Assembly (NCBI RefSeq): GCF_036345255.1
Contig: NZ_CP107783.1
Coordinates: 9,665,001-9,729,000 of the forward strand
From: Streptomyces sp. NBC_00569
GTDB lineage: Bacteria > Actinomycetota > Actinomycetes > Streptomycetales > Streptomycetaceae
Direction: 5' to 3'
DNA length: 64,000 nucleotides
Shown: in pieces, positions 23,903-31,804 of the stretch
Layout: every line of letters starts with the position of its first letter
Numbering within the stretch: position 1 is the stretch's first letter
Translations under genes and position numbers: made by a program
The notes under the pieces: model-generated
Told to the model about the DNA's origin: nothing
Database searches by the model: none
Seen by the model: the letters and a program-made list of their open reading frames with translations, nothing else

Positions 23903-24349
23903 TCAGGTGAGGGCGGTGACCAGCAGGGTGAAGGCGGCGATGATGACGGCGACGCGGACGTAGTGGTAGCGGTCCCAGCGGTTCATCTGCTCCTTCCAGT
24001 CGGCGGGCCGGTTTTCGGGGGTCCATGTCTTGCCCTGGTTGTTGATCGGGACGAGCAGCAGGATCGACATGATCACGCTGAGGATCAGCAGTGCGCCGGC
24101 GGTGACGACGAGGCCGGCGCTGTCGTGGTGCCATCCGGCGATGGCCCAGATGGCGACGAGGACGAGCGAGCCGATGTACCAGACCGGCATCACGGCGCCG
24201 AGCATCCGGCCCCCGTGGGCGCGGCCGAGTTGGCCGCTGTCATCGGGGAGTGCGTCGAGGATCCGGTTGATGACGAAGGCGACGGAGAACTCCACCCCGA
24301 CCATCAGGCCGACGGCCACGGTGGTGAAGACCTCGAGTGCGTTGAGCAT
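23903..24349 (-). CDS. DUF1772 (anthrone oxygenase-like) membrane protein
   Basis: The 148-residue protein has four hydrophobic segments: VFTTVAVGLMVGVEFSVAFV, MPVWYIGSLVLVAIWAIAGW, LVVTAGALLILSVIMSILLL and VRVAVIIAAFTLLVTALT. Its C-terminal motif NNQGKTWTPENRPADWKEQM with WDRYHYVR is the DUF1772 signature. Some relatives oxidise anthrones, but most streptomycete copies are uncharacterised. It is divergent from a TetR gene, with two matching operator palindromes between them, so it is the probable target of that repressor. Confidence 0.85.
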   Translation of the reverse strand: MLNALEVFTTVAVGLMVGVEFSVAFVINRILDALPDDSGQLGRAHGGRMLGAVMPVWYIGSLVLVAIWAIAGWHHDSAGLVVTAGALLILSVIMSILLLVPINNQGKTWTPENRPADWKEQMNRWDRYHYVRVAVIIAAFTLLVTALT

Positions 24350-24373
24350 GATGACCCCTCCTAGGCACTGGAT

Positions 24374-24388
24374 CCTAGCGTTGCTAGG
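24374..24388. promoter_or_regulatory. TetR operator copy 1
   Basis: CCTAGC-GTT-GCTAGG is a perfect palindrome with a 3-bp centre, 25 bp upstream of the DUF1772 start. The same motif recurs at 24425, and a half-site GCTAG lies at 24400. Confidence 0.65.
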
Positions 24389-24421
24389 TGATGAGGCAAT
24401 GCTAGATCTGCTACCGCTCCA

Positions 24422-25028
24422 TTGTCTAGCGGTGCTAGGATTCGAAGCGCGTCGGTACAGGAACGCAAGGAGCGCGAGCGGGCGGAGCGCGAGCGCCTCA
24501 TCGTGGCGACGGCCCGCGAACTCGCCGAGCTGCAGGGCTGGGACGCGGTCACCACCCGCCGGCTCGCCGAGCGCATCGAATACAGCCAGCCCGTCCTCTA
24601 CAGCCACTTCCGCGGCAAGCGGGAGATCATCGGCGCCGTCGCCCTCCAGGGCGCCACCGAGCTGGCCGCGGCGGTGCGGGCCGCGACCGCCGCCGCGATC
24701 GGCCCGCGCGAGCGGGTCGCTGCCCTCGCCCGCGCCTACCTCGACTTCGCCGCATCCAACCCGGCGGTCTACGACGCCATCTTCCAACTCGACGGCGGTC
24801 TGGCGTACGCACAGGAGGACACCCCGGAGATGCTGAACGCAGCCTTCGCCGCGCTGTTGGAGAACCTCGGCGAGGTTGCCGGCAGCGGGGCCCGCCCGGG
24901 GTTTGTTCACCGAGGTGTTCTGGGCGGCCCTGCACGGGCTTGCGACCCTGGCCCGGGCGGGGCGGCTGCTGCCGGAGGGCGCCAAGCGGGGGACCGGGCC
25001 GCTGGTCGACCGGCTCGCCAGGCTCTGA
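24422..25028 (+). pseudogene. TetR-family regulator with a frameshift near its C-terminus
   Basis: The N-terminal HTH is intact (ERLIVATARELAELQGWDAV, TTRRLAERIEYSQPVLYSHF, RGKREIIGAVAL) and the ligand domain continues to about codon 157. One base too many near 24898-24903 (GGGTTTGTTC) then shifts the frame. The original protein clearly continues as LFTEVFWAALHGLATLARAG to TGA 25026-25028. The frame as it stands runs on to 25036 with unrelated residues. It may be a real mutation or a sequencing error. The only in-frame start I see is TTG 24422, which overlaps the second operator palindrome. No ribosome site is visible, so the start is uncertain. Confidence 0.7.
24425..24439. promoter_or_regulatory. 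TetR operator copy 2
   Basis: TCTAGC-GGT-GCTAGG repeats the motif at 24374 with one outer mismatch, centred 51 bp away (about five helical turns). Both copies lie between the divergent DUF1772 and TetR genes, which implies co-repression of both. Confidence 0.65.
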
Positions 25029-25224
25029 CGCACTGACTCGGCGAGCGCGCAGCCGGGGTCCCCGCGCCGTGCCGCCTGCCTGGGGCCTCGCTTCCGGTCA
25101 CCCGCGCCCACGCGGCGCAGCCACAGATCGGCAAGCCCAGAACCCCCGACGGGATATTCATCTCGGAAGCGGCGGTGCTCATTGATCATGACCCGATACG
25201 CGCCCTGAGAGAGGATCGGGCGGC

Positions 25225-26475
25225 TCAGCGCTCCACGCGCTGCAGGCCCCGCACGGCAGGAATCGCCAACAACAAAACGCAGGTGACGAGCGCCATCCCC
25301 GCGGACACCCCCAACAGCGGCACCGTGCCCACGACGACCGCGAGCGGCCCCGCCACCGCCTGCCCGATCGGCTTCATCACCAGTGAGCCGGCCGCGTCGT
25401 AGGCGTGCACCCGGCCGAGCACATCCTGCGGAACATGTGTCTGCACGCTGGTGTGGAACATGACGATCCAGAACGCCATACCCACGCCGCTCACCGCATA
25501 GCATCCGGCGATGAGCGGCGCGGGAAGACCGAGAGCGACCCCCAACGGCATGAGCGTCCAGACGATCATGGAGAGGGCGCCGGCCCGGAGCGGATACCGC
25601 GGGCGGAGCCTGATCGCGATGATTCCGCCCAGCACGCTGCCCGCCCCGAGGGCCGACATGACCAGCCCGAACGTCGACGCTCCGTAGTCCGTGACGAGCG
25701 TGCTGTAGCCGAGAGTCATAGCGGGACCGGCCCCGGCCAGCTGCCAGAACATGTAGACGACGATGACGCTCCACAGCCAGGTCCTGGCCCGGAACTCCCG
25801 CCACCCCTCGACGAGATCGGCCCGGAACGACGACGCGCCGTCCCGCCCGAACGGGCCCATCGGAATCGAGCGGAGGAGGAACAGGCAGACACCGCTGACC
25901 GCGAAGGACAAGGCATCGAGGGCGATCACCGCCGCAGGAGAGGCGACCGCCAGCAGCAGGCCGGCCAGCGACGGGCCGATCACGGCAGTGATGGACTCCG
26001 ATATGCGGAGGGTGGCGTTCGCCTTCTGCACGTCCTGGGCTATGCGCGGGGTGATGCTGGCGACTCCGGGCTGGAAAATCGCGCTGCCCGCCCCGACCAG
26101 GGCCAGCAGCACCAGGATCTGCCACAGCTGCGGCGTACCCAGCAGGAACAGCAGCGCCAGCACCGCCTGGAAGCACAGCCGGGCGGTGTCCGAGACGACC
26201 ATCAGCCGTCGGGCGCCGTAACGGTCGGACAGCACCCCGCCGAAGATGATCAGTGCTGCGAACGGCGCTATGAGCGCGGCGAGCGCATAGCCCACGCCAC
26301 TCGCCCCGTAACCTGCCCGGATCACGGCGGCCGTGGTGGCGACGGGAAGCATCGCGTCGCCCAGCAGAGAGGTGGTGCGGGCGGCGAAGAACAGCCGGAA
26401 GTCCGCCGTCCACAGCGGCGGATCTGACGGGCTCTCCTTGACGTGCAGGTCACGGGCCATGTCCGAGCCGGCCAC
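25225..26475 (-). CDS. MFS transporter (EntS-like exporter)
   Basis: The 416-residue protein has about twelve membrane segments and the MFS motif A loop GGVLSDRYGARRLMV between helices 2 and 3. FFAARTTSLLGDAMLPVATT appears at helix 1. The SDRxGxR loop and the middle-domain FQPGVASITPRIAQDVQKAN segment are typical of the EntS/MdfA-like branch annotated as drug or siderophore exporters. Translation probably starts at GTG 26475 with GGGGA 9 bases upstream; an ATG at 26460 is the alternative. It stands alone and the substrate is unknown. Confidence 0.85.
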   Translation of the reverse strand: MAGSDMARDLHVKESPSDPPLWTADFRLFFAARTTSLLGDAMLPVATTAAVIRAGYGASGVGYALAALIAPFAALIIFGGVLSDRYGARRLMVVSDTARLCFQAVLALLFLLGTPQLWQILVLLALVGAGSAIFQPGVASITPRIAQDVQKANATLRISESITAVIGPSLAGLLLAVASPAAVIALDALSFAVSGVCLFLLRSIPMGPFGRDGASSFRADLVEGWREFRARTWLWSVIVVYMFWQLAGAGPAMTLGYSTLVTDYGASTFGLVMSALGAGSVLGGIIAIRLRPRYPLRAGALSMIVWTLMPLGVALGLPAPLIAGCYAVSGVGMAFWIVMFHTSVQTHVPQDVLGRVHAYDAAGSLVMKPIGQAVAGPLAVVVGTVPLLGVSAGMALVTCVLLLAIPAVRGLQRVER

Positions 26476-26772
26476 TGCTCACCATCCCCCACGTATGCCG
26501 TTGACGCCGGTCAGACACTCTCGTGCGCCGAGGGCCTTTGGTCAACGGAATATGTTCGAGAAGCTCAGCACGCCTGCGAATGCGCAAGACTTGAAGACTC
26601 CACCTAGTGCCGTGACTGCAGGTGTTCGCCGGGTTGGTGGTCGCGAGGGCTGCCATTCGGTTGCCGACGACGCCACTCTTCCGAGGTGTGCTTGGCCTCG
26701 GCGGGGCGATAAGGAGACTCCCGTCGATACCGCGACTAGCTCTGTCGGCGTAATCCTCCGATAATTGATGCT

Positions 26773-27033
26773 ATGTCCCATAAGTTCGGAAAGAAGTCGC
26801 ATGGGCCGTCGACGGTGACGGTCAAGGGGCGGGACATGCGGTTGCGCACCATCGGATTCGTGGTGCTCGCGGGCGTGGTGGTCTGGTTCATCGCGGCCAA
26901 CACGGGTTCGATCACGGTCCGCATGTGGATCCCGACGGTCACGGTTCCGCTGTGGACGGTCCTCGCCGTCACCCTCGTGGTGGGTGTCATCTTGGGCCTG
27001 ATCATCACGCGCCGCCGCGCGAACCGGTCCTGA
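26773..27033 (+). CDS. LapA/DUF1049-like small membrane protein
   Basis: The 86-residue protein has two membrane segments (IGFVVLAGVVVWFIAANTGS and LWTVLAVTLVVGVILGLIIT) joined by a short TVRMWIPTVTVP hairpin and ended by RRRANRS. This is the layout of the lipopolysaccharide-assembly-protein-A domain (DUF1049), whose role in actinomycetes is unknown. It is an independent gene. Confidence 0.75.
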   Translation: MSHKFGKKSHGPSTVTVKGRDMRLRTIGFVVLAGVVVWFIAANTGSITVRMWIPTVTVPLWTVLAVTLVVGVILGLIITRRRANRS

Positions 27034-27283
27034 CCGCCGCTGGCGGGCGGCTGTCCCGTGATTGCCCCTGAATGTCGGGGTGGCGCGACGCATCGCTGCG
27101 AAGGCCGCGTGGCCGCTCGGGATGAATTCGGAGACTGTCTGTCGCCGGGCGGATCACCCGCACGTGGAGGCGCGCCCCTCAGTCCGGCACGGGACGGGGC
27201 TGGCTCGTCGCGCTCCGCGGACGGGTTCCTGCGCGGCGCTTGCGCTTGGGCCCTCATCACCCACCCCACGTCCAACGCCTTTG

Positions 27284-27862
27284 TCAGGACCCCTGATCCG
27301 CTCCCGAGGAAAGATCCTTCGAAGGCACGGTCTTCGGGTACCGGACGAAGAGGATGCCCTGGGCCTCGCCGTCCGGTGCGCTGTAGAAGTGCGGGGCGTC
27401 GGCCGGCCAGTGGGCGTGGCCGCCAGGTCCAGCCGTTTGTGGCGCGTCCGGCAACCCGACGACCGCCGTTCCGGAGAGCACCATCAGGCTCTCCGTGGTG
27501 TGCGGGACATGTGCGGCCGACTCTTGGGTGGCGCCGTCGGCGATGGTGACGCGGAAGACGTCGGTGGCGGCGCCCTCGTCCTCGTACCGCTCCAGGAGGA
27601 CCGCGGTCACGGCGCTGCCGGAGACTCCGCCCGCGCCCGCCGCGACGCCGGGCGGTGGGTCGTCGAGGACGGCGCTGACCGGGCGGCCGAGCGCGGTGGT
27701 CAGGGCGTAGAGCGTCTCCAGGGTGGGGTTGCGCCGACCCGTCTCGAGTTCGGAGAGCGTGCCCTTGCCGACGCCTGAGCGGCGCGCGAGTTCCGACAGG
27801 GACAGGCCGGCGTCCTGCCGCAGCCGCTTCAGCCTGCGACCCACCTCGTCGTTCAGACCCAT
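27284..27862 (-). CDS. XRE-family regulator with C-terminal cupin domain
   Basis: The 192-residue protein has a lambda-repressor-like HTH (LKRLRQDAGLSLSELARRSG, VGKGTLSELETGRRNPTLET) in residues 8-65 and a cupin fold afterwards (VFRVTIADGATQESAAHVPH, ESLMVLSGTAVVGLP, GGHAHWPADAPHFYSA). It probably senses a small molecule through the cupin. It is divergent from the BenE transporter gene, with a 32-bp palindrome between them, so it is the likely repressor of that transporter and of itself. Confidence 0.88.
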   Translation of the reverse strand: MGLNDEVGRRLKRLRQDAGLSLSELARRSGVGKGTLSELETGRRNPTLETLYALTTALGRPVSAVLDDPPPGVAAGAGGVSGSAVTAVLLERYEDEGAATDVFRVTIADGATQESAAHVPHTTESLMVLSGTAVVGLPDAPQTAGPGGHAHWPADAPHFYSAPDGEAQGILFVRYPKTVPSKDLSSGADQGS

Positions 27863-27927
27863 CTGCCCGGTTCCGTCCGTTTCTGCGCCTCTCGGCGCTT
27901 TGACGTGCCGCCACCTGCGTCCTTAGT

Positions 27928-27959
27928 GTTCCATAAACGGAACGTTCCGTTTATGGAAC
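27928..27959. promoter_or_regulatory. 32-bp perfect palindrome between benE and its regulator
   Basis: GTTCCATAAACGGAAC (27928-27943) is followed directly by its exact complement GTTCCGTTTATGGAAC (27944-27959). Each half is itself a GTTCC-N6-GGAAC dyad, so the site holds two abutting operators. It lies 48 bp before the benE start. Confidence 0.8.
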
Positions 27960-28006
27960 GCTCGGAACGACCCGCTCTCCCCGCCCCTTTCCGGAAGTGA
28001 TGCCGC

Positions 28007-29260
28007 ATGTCCCCGCTCGCCCGTATACGCGCCACCGCACCGCCCTCGGCCGTGGCGGCGGGGCTCATCGCGGTCACCGTCGGCGTGACCAGCGCCGCCG
28101 CCATCGTGTTCACCGCGGCCCGGGCCGCCGGGGCGGACGCGCGTGAGGTGTCCTCGTGGATGCTGGCGCTCGGTGTGGGGATCGCCGTGACCTGCGTCGG
28201 CCTCTCGCTGCGGCACAAGGTCCCGATCGTCACCTCCTGGTCGACGCCGGGAGCCGCGCTTCTTGCCACGAGCCTGAGCGGCGTGTCCATGGGAAAGGCC
28301 GTGGGAGCGTTCGTGTTCAGCGCCGTGCTGATCATGGTGAGCGGCCTGACGGGGTGGTTCGCGCGGATCATGGACCGGATCCCGGTGCCGCTGGCATCGG
28401 CGCTGCTCGGCGGTGTGCTGCTCCACTTCGGGACGGGGCTCTTCTCGCAGATGGGCGGCAGTTTCGCCATCGCGTTCCCGGTGTTCGTGCTGTATCTCCT
28501 CGGGCGTCGGCTGCTGCCGCGCTATGCGGTCCTCATCGCGCTCGGCGGCGGCGTCGTCGCCTCCGTCCTCACCGGGGGCTGGCATCTGGAGCGGATCCAA
28601 CTGTCCCTCGCGCAGCCGGTGTTCACGGCTCCCGAGTTCGACTGGAAGGTGCTGGTCAGCGTCGGCGTGCCGCTGTTCGTCGTCACCATGGCCTCGCAGA
28701 ATCTGCCGGGGGTCGCCGTGCTGCGCGGGTCCGACTACGAGGTGCCCGTCTCGCCCGTCCTGACGTGGACGGGCGCCGTGCAGGCGGTGCTCGCGCCGTT
28801 CGGGGCGTTCGGCATCAACCTGGCCGCGATGACCGCCGCGATCTGCACCGGCGACGGGGCTCACCCCGACCGGAGGCGGCGTTACCTCGCGGCCGTGTGG
28901 GCGGGTGTCTTCTACCTCTGCGTCGGCCTGCTCGGCGCGACCGTCGCCTCGCTGCTCACCGCGATGCCGCACGCACTCGTCCTGGCCGTAGCCGGGGTCG
29001 GCATGCTCGCCACGATCGAGGCGTCGCTGGCCAGCGCCCTGTCGGACCCCGGATCCAGGGAGGCGGCCGTCGTCACCTTCCTCGCCACGGCCTCCGGTGT
29101 GACGCTGCTCGGCATCGGGTCCGCGTTCTGGGGGCTGCTCGCGGGCGTGCTCACCAGCGTCATCGTCTCGGTGGGACGGCGGCGGGGGGCCGCCGCGTCC
29201 GTGCCCGCCCCGAAGCCGGTCACGGCAGCCTCGCGCACACCTGAGCGAACCTCCGCGTGA
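28007..29260 (+). CDS. benE: BenE-family benzoate/H+ symporter-like transporter
   Basis: The 417-residue protein has about ten to twelve hydrophobic segments and the BenE signatures KVPIVTSWSTPGAALLATSL, MASQNLPGVAVLRGSDYEVP and PFGAFGINLAAMTAAICTGD. Characterised members import benzoate with protons. The divergent XRE-cupin gene is the usual partner in actinomycetes. No benzoate catabolic genes are in the window, so another aromatic or small acid could be the substrate. Its last 41 bases overlap the convergent glutamine amidotransferase gene. Confidence 0.88.
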   Translation: MSPLARIRATAPPSAVAAGLIAVTVGVTSAAAIVFTAARAAGADAREVSSWMLALGVGIAVTCVGLSLRHKVPIVTSWSTPGAALLATSLSGVSMGKAVGAFVFSAVLIMVSGLTGWFARIMDRIPVPLASALLGGVLLHFGTGLFSQMGGSFAIAFPVFVLYLLGRRLLPRYAVLIALGGGVVASVLTGGWHLERIQLSLAQPVFTAPEFDWKVLVSVGVPLFVVTMASQNLPGVAVLRGSDYEVPVSPVLTWTGAVQAVLAPFGAFGINLAAMTAAICTGDGAHPDRRRRYLAAVWAGVFYLCVGLLGATVASLLTAMPHALVLAVAGVGMLATIEASLASALSDPGSREAAVVTFLATASGVTLLGIGSAFWGLLAGVLTSVIVSVGRRRGAAASVPAPKPVTAASRTPERTSA

Positions 29261-29948
29261 ACACCGACCACGCCGAGACCGCCGCTCCTTCGTCGGCCAC
29301 GGCCTCGGCGTGCAGCCGGTCCCTGTCGAAGCCCTGCCGGGCCAGCCGCTCCCGGTCCCACCCGGCTATCCGGTCGGCCTCGGCCTCAGGATGAAACTGC
29401 ACGCCCCAGGCCCGCCCCCCGACCCGGAACGCCTGGTGGGGACAGGCCGCGCTGGACGCCAACCAGGCCGCGCCCGGCGGGAGTTCGGTGATCGCGTCGA
29501 CGTGGCGTTCGATCGCGGGCGCCGTCTCGCCGAGCCCGTACAGCAGCGGATCGTCGGCGGCTTCGGGCCGCAGCCGGATCTGTGTGCTGCCGAACTCGGG
29601 CTGCCCGTGATTCGGCCGTACGCTGCCGCCCGCGACCTGTGCGAGCAACTGGCCACCGAGGCAGATGCCGAGCACGGGCGAGCCGTCGTCCAGCGCCTGC
29701 GCGACGAGCCGGCGCGTGGCCGGGAGCCAAGGCGCGCGCTCGTCGTCGTCCGGCAGGAAGCCGCCGCCGAGCACCAGGAGCGGCCTCCCGTCGAGCGTCT
29801 CGGGCAGCGCGTCGCCCTCGTAGGGGCGCAGTACTTCGAGGCTGATTCCCGCCTCGCGCAACCAGCCCTCCACCCGGCCGGGACCGCCACTCCTGGTGTT
29901 CTGCACAACCCAAGCCGTCTGCGGGCCCGGTGTGTGTGAGGGCCTCAT
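29220..29948 (-). CDS. Class I glutamine amidotransferase-like protein
   Basis: The 242-residue protein has the class I GATase fold. The nucleophile is in PVLGICLGGQLLAQ and the His-Glu pair in WGVQFHPEAEADRI, after a YEGDALPETLDG start loop and GGGFLPDDDERAPW. Stand-alone members of this group (GuaA-like, YfeJ type) hydrolyse gamma-glutamyl amides or glutamine. I chose ATG 29948, which has GGGGAG 8 bases upstream, over ATG 29972. The 3' end overlaps benE by 41 bp in a convergent arrangement. Confidence 0.85.
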   Translation of the reverse strand: MRPSHTPGPQTAWVVQNTRSGGPGRVEGWLREAGISLEVLRPYEGDALPETLDGRPLLVLGGGFLPDDDERAPWLPATRRLVAQALDDGSPVLGICLGGQLLAQVAGGSVRPNHGQPEFGSTQIRLRPEAADDPLLYGLGETAPAIERHVDAITELPPGAAWLASSAACPHQAFRVGGRAWGVQFHPEAEADRIAGWDRERLARQGFDRDRLHAEAVADEGAAVSAWSVFTRRFAQVCARLP

Positions 29949-30255
29949 CGCCTCAGCTCCCCTGCTCGGCATCTGCGTTCGCCTGCGTTGACCTCTGCGT
30001 TGATCAAGGCAGCAGATCAGGGTGCGACGGGCGACGTCAACGGTCCGTCGGCCGACCTGCTCCGAGGGGCGTGTCCCACCTCGCCGTCGCCGCCCGCTTC
30101 GCCGGGTGACGGCCACGGCCGAGCGAGCCTGTCCGCGCACCTGGGCGGCCGTCACCCGCATCGGGCCTGTCCTGACGTGAAGGCGAGACATCACACCATG
30201 TTGCCGCGGGGCCGGCCACTCGCGAACGGCCCCGCGGACACCGTGGACCCTGTGA
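29949..30255. other. Intergenic region, nothing recognised
   Basis: This should hold the terminator of the amidase gene and the promoter of the amidotransferase gene, but no clear hairpin or operator was found. Confidence 0.35.
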
Positions 30256-31704
30256 TCACCCTGCCGCCCCGAGCGGCGGTCGGATGTGGGACCAGGGGGC
30301 CGCCTCCTCGTAGGCCGCGCAGGCGTCGAGGAGGTCGGCGTCGGCGAGATGCCGGCCGACGAGATGGAGGCCGACAGGCCGGCCGTCCGCGGTCCGGCCG
30401 GCCGGGATGCTCGCCGCGGGGAGACCTGCGAGGTTGGCGAGGGGCGTGAAGGAGGTCCAGTGGTCGGCGTCGACCATCCGGCCGTCGATGACCTCGGGCC
30501 CGTGGAATCCCACCGGGAAGGCCGCGGTGGACACGGTCGGGGTGACGATCAGGTCGTAGTCGGCCATCAGGCGGGCGAGCCGGTTCGCGACCCGCTTGCG
30601 CACGATGTTCGCGTCGGTCAGCTGCTCGGCGGTCCACGGGGTGCGGAGGAAGTCGAGCAGGCGCGGCGACATCGTGTCGCCGTACCGCTCGGCGAGGGCG
30701 CGCAGGCCGGTGAGGTCGGTATCGGCGGCGATGACGGCGCCGAAGGTCTCTTCGTAGTGGGGGAGCCGGAAGTCCGGCTGCTCGACCTTGGCGCCCAGGT
30801 CGCGCTCCAGAACCGAGACCGCTGCGTCCGTGATGCGACGCACCTCGGGGTCGACCGCGATCCGGCCCAGGTCGGGGCTGTAGGCGACGCGCAGTACGGG
30901 AACCGGGCGGCGGCCGGTCCAGTCGACGTCGCCGCAGGGGATGGAGTGCCGGTCTCGGAGGTCGGGCCCGGCCAGTACGGACAGGACCAGCGCCGCGTCC
31001 GCTACGGAGCGGGTCAGCGGGCCGATGTGTTCGATCGACTCCCAGCCGGAGACGCCCGGGTAGCGGTCGTCTCGGCAGCCCGGGTAGACGGGCACACGCC
31101 CCATGGACGCCTTGAAGCCGAACAGGCCGCACAGTGCGGCGGGGATACGGATGGATCCGCCTCCGTCGCTGCCGAGGGCGACCGGGCCGAGCCCCGCGGC
31201 AACGGCCGCTGCGGAACCGGCACTTGAACCACCGGGCGTGAGGTCCGTGTTCCAGGGGTTGCGCGTGGTGGGAAACAGAGGGTTCTGGCCCACCGGTCCG
31301 AAGCCGAACTCGGAGGCGTTGGTCTTGCCGAGCACGACCGCACCCGCGGCGACGGCGCGTTCGACGACGATGTCGTCCTCGTCGGGTACGTGATCGCGGT
31401 ACGCGGGGGACCCGGAGGTCGTGCGAATGCCCTTGGTGGAGATCAGATCCTTGACACCGAGCGGGACGCCGGCGAGCGGGCCGGGATCCCTCCCGGCAGC
31501 CAAGTCGTCGGCCACGCGCCGGGCCTGGGCCCGCGCGCGATCAGGGACGAGCGTGCAGAACGCGTGCAGCTGCGGGTCGACCGCCTCGATGCGGTCCAGG
31601 ACCGCGTCGGTGACCTCGACGGGGGACAGCTCGCCGGAACGCACTGCGGCGGCTGTCTCCGTGGCGGTCAGGTTGCAGATTTCGTCGCGTTCCGCGGCGT
31701 TCAC
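30256..31704 (-). CDS. Amidase-signature family amidohydrolase
   Basis: The 482-residue enzyme carries the complete Ser-cisSer-Lys triad of the amidase signature family: Lys85 in GVPLGVKDLIST, Ser160 in TPGGSSAGSAAAVAAG and Ser184 in GSDGGGSIRIPAALCG. It is cytoplasmic. Translation starts at GTG 31704, with AAGGAG 6 bases upstream. It lies 100 bp downstream of an NCS1 nucleobase-type permease on the same strand. A substrate imported by that permease, such as a cyclic or linear amide from nucleobase or ureide breakdown, is the likely target. Confidence 0.88.
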   Translation of the reverse strand: MNAAERDEICNLTATETAAAVRSGELSPVEVTDAVLDRIEAVDPQLHAFCTLVPDRARAQARRVADDLAAGRDPGPLAGVPLGVKDLISTKGIRTTSGSPAYRDHVPDEDDIVVERAVAAGAVVLGKTNASEFGFGPVGQNPLFPTTRNPWNTDLTPGGSSAGSAAAVAAGLGPVALGSDGGGSIRIPAALCGLFGFKASMGRVPVYPGCRDDRYPGVSGWESIEHIGPLTRSVADAALVLSVLAGPDLRDRHSIPCGDVDWTGRRPVPVLRVAYSPDLGRIAVDPEVRRITDAAVSVLERDLGAKVEQPDFRLPHYEETFGAVIAADTDLTGLRALAERYGDTMSPRLLDFLRTPWTAEQLTDANIVRKRVANRLARLMADYDLIVTPTVSTAAFPVGFHGPEVIDGRMVDADHWTSFTPLANLAGLPAASIPAGRTADGRPVGLHLVGRHLADADLLDACAAYEEAAPWSHIRPPLGAAG

Positions 31705-31804
31705 AAGGGTCTCCTTCTACGTGTGGGGGTGGGTGGTTCAGGTGTGATGCGGGCAGGGGCCGACCCGCCCGCCCGCGCGGTGCACCGAGTCCGGTGTGGG
31801 CTCG

